This document shows positions 19,062 to 27,407 of a stretch of 64,000 nucleotides of DNA, piece by piece. The notes below the pieces were generated by a model that saw nothing but the letters and a program-made list of their open reading frames with translations, ran no database searches and was not told where the DNA came from. Every line of letters starts with the position of its first letter. Position 1 is the stretch's first letter. The position numbers and the translations under genes were made by a program. Origin of the DNA: Microbacterium protaetiae. GTDB taxonomy: Bacteria > Actinomycetota > Actinomycetes > Actinomycetales > Microbacteriaceae. The DNA is taken from the NCBI RefSeq assembly GCF_004135285.1, contig NZ_CP035494.1, positions 2,914,001 to 2,978,000 on the forward strand, read 5' to 3'.

Positions 19062-19613
19062 CTACTTTCGGTCGAAGCGTTCGCTTAGCCCAGCGGTCTC
19101 CAAGAGAGCGACGAGCGCAGCCAACATTTGGAGCAACGCGTATATAGCGGTGGCGCACAGCATGGCGCTCGTGATCGCCGGCGCCAGGTTGTCATCCACG
19201 AGGATTCTGAGTGGCCCTGCACCAACGAGCGCAGCCAGGGCTGCGGCTGCCGCGAGAAGGTTTGATACTCCCGCCCAGAACGCAACAAAGGCGAGGTCCG
19301 CATATGGAGTGGACGGGGAGTCTGAACTTGGGGACTGCATGGCCTTGCGCAACCTCCCCGACGGGAAAGTTACGACCAGTGCGCCGAGTGCCACTGACAC
19401 ACCAAGTCTGATAGCCGCAAACGTGACGACAGCAATCGCCAGGGATTCGATCGATACGCCGTGGGCTAGGCGAAAGGGGGTCGCGAGCGGCAAGAGGGCC
19501 GTGACTGCACCAACGACGATGCTGATCCAGAATGTCCAGTCCTCGAGAATGAGTTCACGGCACCGTGGTCTAATCCAACGTGCCCAGAACCCACTCCTCT
19601 TGGGTCTAGTCAT
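19062..19613 (-). CDS. Unrecognised four-helix membrane protein (second gene of a two-gene operon)
   Basis: The 183-aa product has about four or five hydrophobic segments (roughly 27-42, 56-80, 105-130, 140-160 and 155-175 by eye) separated by short loops, with a basic N-terminus (MTRPKRSGFWARW). No family is recognised. The ATG at 19613 lies inside the last codons of the upstream 290-aa gene (8-base overlap), implying translational coupling; a TTG at 19646 would add 11 residues. A membrane partner for a soluble protein inside a defence island could be an effector, but that is inference. Confidence 0.7.
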   Translation of the reverse strand: MTRPKRSGFWARWIRPRCRELILEDWTFWISIVVGAVTALLPLATPFRLAHGVSIESLAIAVVTFAAIRLGVSVALGALVVTFPSGRLRKAMQSPSSDSPSTPYADLAFVAFWAGVSNLLAAAAALAALVGAGPLRILVDDNLAPAITSAMLCATAIYALLQMLAALVALLETAGLSERFDRK

Positions 19614-20478
19614 GATCGCTGACGTGTCTGTTTCGTACTCTTGCAATCAGATTACGAAACGCGTCGAGGAGGCCGGACGTTTGGGCGTCTAGTGGCATTG
19701 TCTGGTCTAGCGCAACCAATGAGCGTTCCTGGTGCTTCGATAGCGTGACGGTCTGCTCGGCGGTGTCGCCGGGTTTGCGTCCTGTGACCCGCGCGTTCCT
19801 GATGCTGGGATTCGGAGACTCGGCCACATCACGAATAACTGCAACCAATCCAGCCGCCTTATCGAGTGACTCACCACGAGCCGCCTTGACCTCCGCAGTC
19901 GACGTCGCCGCGTTCGACTCGTCCGCGAGTTCGTATAGCCTATTCGCATGGTCGGCCCAGTCGTAGTTTGGGCGTGCCACCTCAACGGCGGCGACGCGTA
20001 TGCGCACGAACGCGTCGATTTCGGTGAGGAATGACTTCGAGGCGAGCGGTGTAATCTCGACCCGGCGGTCTGAGAATCCGACGAGCGGTACTCGCTCGAA
20101 GAATCGCTCGAGTAGGAGGGGAGTGACGCCGCCCCGTCCGCTTTCAAGCGCAACTATGCGACCACTGTCGTTCGCGCTTATCACGGCTCGGGTGGGTTTC
20201 GCGGACCAGCGGGTGGGCGACGCGGCCTCGACAATGGGCGCACCTTCGGAGCGGTCATAATATATGGTCTGACCGTTTTGATCGCCACCGAAGAACACGA
20301 GCTCGATAGTCGTGGCGTCTGTCAACCGGGCTTCATCCAGAACAACTGTGTAATCGGTGGCGACAGCAACCTCACTGCGAATTGACTGTTGCATTGCGTG
20401 AAAAAACAGTTGGTAGTCTACGGCCTCTCCACCGGAGTGGATGTGCAAGGAATAGAACCGAACCGGGATCTGTCTCAT
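19606..20478 (-). CDS. Unrecognised 290-aa soluble protein (first gene of a two-gene operon)
   Basis: The protein begins MRQIPVRFYSLHIHSG, continues with a beta-rich N-terminal half (TTIELVFFGGDQNGQTIYYD) and has a helical C-terminal region (about 185-290) ending NRHVSDHD. No catalytic motif or family is recognised. The ATG at 20478 was preferred over the far upstream start at 20652, whose 58 extra residues are low-complexity. It overlaps the downstream membrane-protein gene and is divergent from the type I restriction operon, separated by 257 bases that hold both promoters. Confidence 0.7.
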   Translation of the reverse strand: MRQIPVRFYSLHIHSGGEAVDYQLFFHAMQQSIRSEVAVATDYTVVLDEARLTDATTIELVFFGGDQNGQTIYYDRSEGAPIVEAASPTRWSAKPTRAVISANDSGRIVALESGRGGVTPLLLERFFERVPLVGFSDRRVEITPLASKSFLTEIDAFVRIRVAAVEVARPNYDWADHANRLYELADESNAATSTAEVKAARGESLDKAAGLVAVIRDVAESPNPSIRNARVTGRKPGDTAEQTVTLSKHQERSLVALDQTMPLDAQTSGLLDAFRNLIARVRNRHVSDHD

Positions 20479-20735
20479 GGCGTCCTTACCAAGGCGAAAT
20501 GGTGGAGATTGGGCAGGCGTATTCGCCAATAGTCCTGGGACTTGTCGAGCGACCTGGTCGCCAGCCACGCTACTAGATGTCGGCGTTTGGTTCGTTCTGG
20601 CACGCAGTCCGCTTGAGTAAACACTCGCCCCATCGGTAGTGCGGCTCTGCACCCCACGTGTGCGCGCCTACCGATACGGTAATCCTGTGTGGTGAGTGGC
20701 TCACCCGGCGCCCGCACACGTGACAAGGAGATCCG

Positions 20736-22262
20736 ATGACGCTCGCCCCCGCCAATCCCGACCATCTCACGCAGCGTGAACTCGAGCAGTCGCTGTGGGC
20801 TGCGGCCAACGCTCTGCGTGGCCCGGTGGACCCCGGCGATTTCAAGGCGTACGTGTTCCCGGTGCTCTTCTACAAGTGGATCAGCGACGTCTACGACTAC
20901 CACCATGAGCAGGCGGTCGATGACCTCGGCGACGACTGGTCGCAGGAGCTCGAGGACGAGGACTACCAGACGTTCGTAATCCCCGACGGCTCACACTGGG
21001 ACGACACCTACGAGGTCACCAAGAACACCGGCGCGGTGCTCAACCGTGCGCTGGTCGCGATCCAGGAAGCGAACCCCGGGAAGCTAGCCGGCGTGTTCGG
21101 GGACGTGAACTGGGCCAACACAGAGCGCATACCCCTCCAAGCGCTGCGATCGCTCATACAGGTGTTCGACAAGCTCACCCTCGACCCCGCGCACGTCTCC
21201 GGCGACATGCTCGGCTCGGCATACGAGTACCTACTGCGGGAGTTCGCCGAGGCCTCCGGCAAGAAGGCCGGCGAGTTCTTCACTCCCAGGCCTGTCGTGC
21301 ACCTGCTGGTGAAGATCCTCGACCCGCAGCCGGGCGACTCCGTGTGTGATCCTGCCTGCGGCTCGGCGGGGATGCTCGTGGAGACAGTGGAAGCCGTCAA
21401 GCTGGCGGGCGCGAATCCCCGGTCGCTGTTCCTGTACGGACAGGAGCAGAACTTGACCACGGCGGGCATCGCCCGGATGAACTTGTACCTGCATGGTGTA
21501 GAGGACTTCGAGATCAAGCGCGGCGACACGTTCCGCGAGCCCAAGCTCCTGGACGAGGCCGGCCGGCTGCGCAAGTTCAATGTGGTGATCGCGAACCCTC
21601 CGTTCTCGCTGGACAACTGGCCGTCACAGACATGGGCGAAGGACCCCCACAAGAGAGCATTGGGCGGCATCGTGCCCCCTGCGAAGAACGGCGACTGGGC
21701 ATGGATCCAGCACATGCTCTCCGTGATGGACGAGCACACGGGACGTGTCGGCGTCGTCATGCCGCACGGTGTGCTGTTCCGCGGCGGCCGCGAAGCTGAG
21801 ATGCGCCAGTGGGTCATAGAGAACGACAAGCTTGAAGCCGTCATCGGCCTGCCCAACAACCTGTTCTACTCGACCTCGATCCCGGTGAGCCTGCTGATCT
21901 TCCGGGCGCGCAAGAGCCTGGAGCGCGAGCACCAGGTGCTGTTCGTCGACGCACGTGCCCGGTTCAAGCCCGGCAAGAACCAGAACACACTCGGCGACGA
22001 CGACGTCGAAGCCATCGACGCTGCCTACAAGCACAGCGACGACATCGACGGCGAGGGCGGGCTCGCACTCAAGCTCGTCGAGCGCGACAAGATCCGCGAG
22101 AACGGCTACGACCTCAACATCGGCCGGTACATCCAGACGGAGACCCGAGCCGAAGCTGACGTCGATGCGGCACTTGCTGCCCTACGCGAGGCGCAGGAAG
22201 CTCTCGACACGGCACGCGCGGCGTTGGACGTGCGGCTGAAGGAGGCGGGCTTCGATGCGTGA
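20736..22262 (+). CDS. hsdM: Type I restriction-modification methyltransferase subunit HsdM
   Basis: This is the adenine-specific DNA methyltransferase of a type I system, working with two HsdM and one HsdS. The 508-aa protein has the N-terminal HsdM helical domain (about 10-140), the SAM-binding motif I DPACGSAGM at 205-213, the catalytic NPPF at 287-290, and a C-terminal helical tail. The start follows AAGGAG by seven bases. It opens an operon of hsdM, a GIY-YIG gene, hsdS and hsdR with overlapping junctions, and its promoter lies in the 257-base divergent region upstream. Confidence 0.95.
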   Translation: MTLAPANPDHLTQRELEQSLWAAANALRGPVDPGDFKAYVFPVLFYKWISDVYDYHHEQAVDDLGDDWSQELEDEDYQTFVIPDGSHWDDTYEVTKNTGAVLNRALVAIQEANPGKLAGVFGDVNWANTERIPLQALRSLIQVFDKLTLDPAHVSGDMLGSAYEYLLREFAEASGKKAGEFFTPRPVVHLLVKILDPQPGDSVCDPACGSAGMLVETVEAVKLAGANPRSLFLYGQEQNLTTAGIARMNLYLHGVEDFEIKRGDTFREPKLLDEAGRLRKFNVVIANPPFSLDNWPSQTWAKDPHKRALGGIVPPAKNGDWAWIQHMLSVMDEHTGRVGVVMPHGVLFRGGREAEMRQWVIENDKLEAVIGLPNNLFYSTSIPVSLLIFRARKSLEREHQVLFVDARARFKPGKNQNTLGDDDVEAIDAAYKHSDDIDGEGGLALKLVERDKIRENGYDLNIGRYIQTETRAEADVDAALAALREAQEALDTARAALDVRLKEAGFDA

Positions 22263-23088
22263 GGAACGGTTGCCGTTCACCGTGCTGCTGCCGGATGAAC
22301 CAGGTGTACCCATTGAGATCTACGACCAGTCAGTGACCCTGCACATGGCCGTAGCGGAGAAGAACTCGATCTCGAAGTTGGGTACCGCCTGGGACGCCGC
22401 GGGCGTGTACCTGCTGCTGGACGTGCACGATGCGGACGGGAGCTACGGCGTGTACGTCGGGAAAGCGCCCGGCGGCATCCGCTCCCGGCTCATGGAGCAC
22501 GAGCGCAGTCGACGGTGGTCGAAGGCACTCCTGATCCGCCGCGACAACCACTCCGGGCTCAGCTCGGCGCACGTGGGGTGGCTTGAGGGCGACCTGTTCG
22601 AGCTGTTCTCCGCCGCGCAACGGGCCCGCCTGCACAACCAGAATCGCCCAGGCGACAAGACTGTCCCGCCCTACGACATCCGCATCCTCGAGTCGTTCCG
22701 CGACCCGATCTCGCGCGTGCTCAGGCTGATCGGCTACGACCCCTCCAGCGTCGAGGAGCTGAGCACGCAGTTTCCCCGCGACAATAAGACGCGAGCTCGC
22801 TACGACGTGACGCTTGCAAAGATCATCGCGGCTGGCCTGCTCACCGGGGCTGAGCAGCTCGTCTCTGTCAACACCGTGTGGCCGGCAACGGCGCAACTGA
22901 GAGCCGACGGCACGATCGAGTTCGACGGACAGTCGTTCGCGTTCCCGTCGGCCGCCGCGGCGGCTGTGAAGGGCGGCAACGCCAACGGCTGGGACTTCTG
23001 GGCAGTCGAGAAGGATGCCGGCTCCAAGCGCCTGTCGGCCTATCGGCAGGAGCTCCTCAACTCGCTGGCGGTGGATGACGATGCGTGA
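22255..23088 (+). CDS. GIY-YIG nuclease-fold protein with DUF4357 domain, inside the hsd operon
   Basis: The 277-aa protein has a GIY-YIG-like core (GVYLLLD at 50-56, YGVYVGKAPGGIRSRLMEH near 64-82 with Arg76, and a Glu at 111 in GWLEGDLFE) and a C-terminal DUF4357 segment (about 221-255, including IEFDGQSFAFPSAAAAAVKG). GIY-YIG domains cut DNA using the Tyr pair, Arg and Glu. It overlaps hsdM and hsdS by eight bases each through the same ATGCGTGA junction. It probably acts with the type I complex, but whether it is an extra nuclease, a control factor or inactive is not known. Confidence 0.8.
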   Translation: MREERLPFTVLLPDEPGVPIEIYDQSVTLHMAVAEKNSISKLGTAWDAAGVYLLLDVHDADGSYGVYVGKAPGGIRSRLMEHERSRRWSKALLIRRDNHSGLSSAHVGWLEGDLFELFSAAQRARLHNQNRPGDKTVPPYDIRILESFRDPISRVLRLIGYDPSSVEELSTQFPRDNKTRARYDVTLAKIIAAGLLTGAEQLVSVNTVWPATAQLRADGTIEFDGQSFAFPSAAAAAVKGGNANGWDFWAVEKDAGSKRLSAYRQELLNSLAVDDDA

Positions 23089-24277
23089 CGGGTGGCGGCA
23101 GGTGCGGCTTGGGGATGTGGCATCAGTCACATCGTCCTCAGTATCGACGAAGAGCGTCGATCTTCCTTATATCGGGCTCGAGCACTTCGACAGCGGGTCA
23201 CCAAAGATCACGCGCGGCGCACGATCTGCAGCGATGGAGGGATCCGGGATTCTCGTGTACCCGGGCGATGTCCTCTTCAGCAAGTTGAGACCGTACCTGA
23301 ACAAGGTCGCTGTTGTACAGGAAGCAGCACTTTGCAGTACCGAGGTGCTGGTGTGGCGCTCAAACGATCCTCGGGTGATGGTGCAGGACTACCTCGCCCT
23401 TGTCTTACGTTCGGACGAGTCGGTCGACTACGCGAACGCCAGATCAAATGGCACGCGAATGCCACGCACCAGCGCCAAGGTCATGTCGACATTCCCCCTC
23501 TCGCTCCCACCCCTCGCCGACCAGCGGCGGGTCGTGGACCTGATCGCGGCCGTCGACGATGCGATCGAGGCGGCGGAGGAAGAGGCTGAACGGTCGAATG
23601 CTGCTTCGACGCAGATGCGCACAACGCTTTTTGCAGGACTCGCCGACCTTCCATCTGTGACCGCATCCGAGAAGTTCGATATGCTCCTTGGCCGCCAGAA
23701 ATCGGCTCGACAGAGCGTCGGTGACCATGTCATTCCATACGTGAGGTCGGGCAACCTGGGGAGCGGTAACGTCGCGGGTGCCCTCCACTCAATGAACTTC
23801 AGTCCCGCGGAGCAGACCAAATACGGGCTCCAAGACGGCGATGTGCTGCTCGCCGAGGGCGGAACCGTTGGCGCATCGGCGCGTTGGCATCAGGACGACA
23901 GTTCTGTAGTTGGGTTCGACAAGCACGTGATCCGATTGCGAGGTGTCCCGGGTGTTTCGACATCGGACTTCGCACACGAATGGGTCCGAGATGCCAATGC
24001 GTCCGGCGTATTTGAAAAGGCAGCCACCGGCATCACGATCAGGGCATTGGGGTTCGGAAGAGCTTCAGCCCTCCCTGTGCCTGACGCCGACCTTCCGACG
24101 CAAGACCGAATAGCGGCCGTGCTGATGCCGTTCGACGGCGCCGCAGACGCAGCCCGCGCCACCGCCAGCGCCCTCCGCACTCTGCGCAGCAACCTGCTGA
24201 CCGTCCTGCTCTCCGGCGAGCACGAGATCCCCTCCAGCTACGACCAGCTGCTCAGCGGCGAGGAGACCGCAGCATGA
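23081..24277 (+). CDS. hsdS: Type I restriction-modification specificity subunit HsdS
   Basis: HsdS sets the recognised bipartite DNA site through two target-recognition domains. The 398-aa protein shows TRD1 (about 1-150), a central conserved helical spacer (PPLADQRRVVDLIAAVDDAI near 149-168, followed by an acidic helix), TRD2 (about 200-345) and a C-terminal repeat helix (DRIAAVLMPFDGAADAAR). The start ATG overlaps the upstream gene by eight bases in the same ATGCGTGA arrangement used at the previous junction; an ATG six bases earlier is also possible. It overlaps hsdR by four bases. Confidence 0.9.
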   Translation: MRDGWRQVRLGDVASVTSSSVSTKSVDLPYIGLEHFDSGSPKITRGARSAAMEGSGILVYPGDVLFSKLRPYLNKVAVVQEAALCSTEVLVWRSNDPRVMVQDYLALVLRSDESVDYANARSNGTRMPRTSAKVMSTFPLSLPPLADQRRVVDLIAAVDDAIEAAEEEAERSNAASTQMRTTLFAGLADLPSVTASEKFDMLLGRQKSARQSVGDHVIPYVRSGNLGSGNVAGALHSMNFSPAEQTKYGLQDGDVLLAEGGTVGASARWHQDDSSVVGFDKHVIRLRGVPGVSTSDFAHEWVRDANASGVFEKAATGITIRALGFGRASALPVPDADLPTQDRIAAVLMPFDGAADAARATASALRTLRSNLLTVLLSGEHEIPSSYDQLLSGEETAA

Positions 24278-27249
24278 TCGGCTACACCGAGAAGAACACC
24301 GTACAGGCAGCGCTGGTCGCTCTGCTCGTCGATGCCGGCTGGCAGTACGTCACAGGCAAGGACCTCCCGCGCACGACTCAGCAGGTGTTCATTGAAGCCG
24401 ATCTGCGCGACGCGATCGAGCGGCTGAATCCTGAGTTGGCAGGACGCACGGATGCCGTGCTTGCGAAGGTTCGCCAGGTCGCCCTCTCTGCCGCGTCCGA
24501 GGGGCTGATGGCCGCGAACGAAGAGTTCACAGCGCTCCTGCGCGGCGGCGGCACTGTGCTGATGCCGGACACGAATCATGACGAGCCGTTCCGTCTGATC
24601 GACTTCGAGCACCCGGAGCTGAACACGCTCCTGGTCGCCGATGAGGTGACCTACCAGGGCGCCCGGTTCGATGTGGTGCTCTGGGTCAACGGCATCCCCG
24701 TCGTGGTGGGCGAGACCAAGACCCCAGTGTCGGTCACCAAAACCTGGGCCAACGGCGCCCGGGACATCTACACCGCGTACGAGGAGCACCATCCGGCGTT
24801 CTTCTCCACCAACCTGTTGTCCTTCGCCACCGAGGGTAAGGACTTCCGCTACGCCGGTGTCCGCACGCCGCTTGACCACTGGCAGCGGTGGGGCTCGAGC
24901 TCGGTGCCTGCGACGATCGAGGGCTGGGACCGGGTCGTGATGAGTGTGAACAGGCTCCTGGATCCGCGGGTGGTGCTGAACCTCATCGAGCACTACGCGA
25001 TGTACGACCGGCTCTCCGAAGACGGTGCGGTGCGCACGATCAAGCTGCTGCCGCGCTACTTCCAATACGAGTCGGTGGAGAAGATCGTCGCGCGGGCGAC
25101 AGCGGAGCCCAGGTCACGGGGGCTGATCTACCACACGCAGGGGTCCGGCAAGACGCTGACGATGTCGTGGGTGGCCACGAGGCTGTATTTCGACCCGCGG
25201 ATGCACAACCCGACGATCGTCGCCGTGGCGGACCGGACGCAGCTGGTGACGCAGACCTTCGCGCAGTTCGCCTCCGCCGGCGTCCCCGCCCCCGTGAAGG
25301 CTGGATCTACCGCGGCGTTGCAGTCGGCGCTTCGCCACGACGAACGCGGCATCATCGCCACGACCGTGCATAAGTTCAAGGGCGCCGGCGTCCTCTCCGA
25401 GCGGGAGAATATCGTGCTGCTCGTCGACGAAGCCCACCGCACCCAGGAGGGTGCCCTGGGTGCCGACATGCGCCAGGCTCTGCCCAACGCGCACCGGTAC
25501 GGATTCACCGGGACACCGATCGCGGATCTGGACCGGAACACGTACCAGCTCTTCGGGGACGAGCGCGATCCGGGATGGGCGCTGGACACCTACGACTCGG
25601 ACAGGTCGATCGCCGATGGCACGACCGTGCCGATGAGGGTGATCCCCAGGCCCGTCAGGTTCGACATCGCCAAGGACGAGCTCGACGCGGCGTTCGATGC
25701 CCTCGCTGAGGAGGAAGAGCTCAGCGACGCGCAGAAGGAGTCCTTCGCTCGCCGGGTCGCCAACGCCCGCGCCATCTTCCACAACCCCGAGCGCATCCAG
25801 CGAGTCGCAGCCGACATCGTCGCTCACTTCTACGCGGCCATCGATCCGCACGGGATGAAGGCACAGGTGGTGGTCGCCGACCAGGAGCTGTGTCTGCTCT
25901 ACGACCACGCATTGCGCACTGAGCTGGCGAAGACCGGACGCGACGACGAGGCCGCTGTGGTGATCTCCGCCACCGGAAAGACCGAGTTCGAGCCATACAA
26001 GCTCAGCGAGGGCGAGGAAGAAGCACTGCTGGATCGGTTCCGTGATGTGGGCGACAAGCTGAAGTTCCTCATCGTGACCGCGAAGCTCGGCACCGGGTTC
26101 AACGCGCCCATCGAAGGGGTGCTATACCTCGATAAGCCTCTTAAGCTGCACACGCTGTTCCAGACGATCACCCGCACGAACAGACCCTGGCGAAACCCGG
26201 TCACCGGGTTCACCAAGGCGTACGGCACGATCGTCGACTACGTGGGTCTGGGCGGCGCGTTCGCTCGCGCCATTGCGCCCAGCGACCCGGAGCACGCGCA
26301 GCGACAGATCGAGACGGATGCTCTGCTGGAGAACCTCGAGGCGGCACTGAAGGAGATGCGTCGTCGGTTCGTGGGCATCACTCGGGACGGGTCGATGGAC
26401 TCTCTGCAGTCAGCCTTGGAGCGCCTGCCGCAAGACAGCGAAGACCGGATCGAGTACCGCGCAGAGTTCCTCTACGCGCAGGGACTGTGGGAGACGATCG
26501 CCCCCGACGAGCGACTCTCGGACTGGGAGGACGACTACCGCTGGTACGCACAGGTGTACGCCGCGATCCCGTCAGACGGCGACGAGGACGATATCCTCTG
26601 GGAACGGCTCGGCCCGAAGACGCGAGAGCTCGTCCACCAGCACATGCGCAACGTCCGCGTCGACGACCGCAACATCGCGGTCGTGATCGCCGATGCCGAG
26701 ACGATCCAGAAGATGACGGAGTCCGGACAGCTGCCCCCGGTGCCCAAGGAATATGAAGGCAAGTCCGCCCAGGAGATCGTCGACAGCCTCTCGACGCGGA
26801 TCCAGAAGAAGCTCGAGGGCGCCAGCCCCAACGCGGCGGCGTACCGGTCTATCGCTGAGCGGCTGGACCAGCTGCGGCAACGGGTGATCGCCGATGCGGA
26901 CGACTCGGTCGCGTGGCTAACGAATCTGTTCGAGGTGGCCACCGACCTCAAGACCGCGGAGGACGCCGACGAGCAGGGCGTGCTCGCTGACCTGCCGGAC
27001 CCCAACGTGGGCATGCTCACCCGCATCTTCGAGGAGCACACGCCGGCGGGGATGACGGTGATGGTCAGCCAGATCGCCAAGGAGGTTGATGAACTGGTCA
27101 GTCACGCGGTGCACCCGCAGTGGACCAGCAAGGAGTCGTCCATGAAGGCGGTCAAGCGCCAGCTCAACGCGCTGTTCAAGAAGTACGCGCTTCCGCGCAC
27201 CGGGGAGCCGATGGACTCGGCTTGGCGGTATATCCGCAAGCACTACTGA
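24274..27249 (+). CDS. hsdR: Type I restriction-modification restriction subunit HsdR
   Basis: HsdR supplies DNA translocation and cleavage to the type I complex. The 991-aa protein contains an N-terminal endonuclease domain with Asp133 and Glu147-Thr-Lys149 (VVVGETKTP), a superfamily 2 helicase core with Walker A GSGKT (290-294) and DEAH at 385-388, then GFTGTPI and TNRPWRN, and a helical C-terminal domain for subunit contacts. Length and order are normal for the family. It ends the operon, followed by a strong hairpin at 27326-27355. Confidence 0.95.
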   Translation: MIGYTEKNTVQAALVALLVDAGWQYVTGKDLPRTTQQVFIEADLRDAIERLNPELAGRTDAVLAKVRQVALSAASEGLMAANEEFTALLRGGGTVLMPDTNHDEPFRLIDFEHPELNTLLVADEVTYQGARFDVVLWVNGIPVVVGETKTPVSVTKTWANGARDIYTAYEEHHPAFFSTNLLSFATEGKDFRYAGVRTPLDHWQRWGSSSVPATIEGWDRVVMSVNRLLDPRVVLNLIEHYAMYDRLSEDGAVRTIKLLPRYFQYESVEKIVARATAEPRSRGLIYHTQGSGKTLTMSWVATRLYFDPRMHNPTIVAVADRTQLVTQTFAQFASAGVPAPVKAGSTAALQSALRHDERGIIATTVHKFKGAGVLSERENIVLLVDEAHRTQEGALGADMRQALPNAHRYGFTGTPIADLDRNTYQLFGDERDPGWALDTYDSDRSIADGTTVPMRVIPRPVRFDIAKDELDAAFDALAEEEELSDAQKESFARRVANARAIFHNPERIQRVAADIVAHFYAAIDPHGMKAQVVVADQELCLLYDHALRTELAKTGRDDEAAVVISATGKTEFEPYKLSEGEEEALLDRFRDVGDKLKFLIVTAKLGTGFNAPIEGVLYLDKPLKLHTLFQTITRTNRPWRNPVTGFTKAYGTIVDYVGLGGAFARAIAPSDPEHAQRQIETDALLENLEAALKEMRRRFVGITRDGSMDSLQSALERLPQDSEDRIEYRAEFLYAQGLWETIAPDERLSDWEDDYRWYAQVYAAIPSDGDEDDILWERLGPKTRELVHQHMRNVRVDDRNIAVVIADAETIQKMTESGQLPPVPKEYEGKSAQEIVDSLSTRIQKKLEGASPNAAAYRSIAERLDQLRQRVIADADDSVAWLTNLFEVATDLKTAEDADEQGVLADLPDPNVGMLTRIFEEHTPAGMTVMVSQIAKEVDELVSHAVHPQWTSKESSMKAVKRQLNALFKKYALPRTGEPMDSAWRYIRKHY

Positions 27250-27325
27250 TGGTCTGCTCGGGTCATGGCCTTAGCGCCTCTCCGACCGCAATGGACGGGC
27301 GTCGCGACTGCGTGCGGGTCATGAG

Positions 27326-27355
27326 GCGGAGGTGGCTCTCATGAGCCTCCTCCGC
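27326..27355 (+). terminator. Hairpin terminator after hsdR
   Basis: A two-part stem is formed by GCGGAGG (27326-27332) with CCTCCGC (27349-27355) and, after one T-T mismatch, GGCTC with GAGCC, closing on a TCAT loop. It lies 77 bases beyond the hsdR stop and before the next gene. Confidence 0.65.
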
Positions 27356-27407
27356 TCCTGGAGCGGGCTGGCTCCGGAGCGTTTCGGCGGGCGGAAACGG
27401 CGAGAGC

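Noticed and set aside
19062-20478. Kiwa antiviral system
   Set aside because: Only the general shape (membrane protein plus about 300-aa partner) is shared. Gene order differs and no KwaA/KwaB sequence features were recognised.
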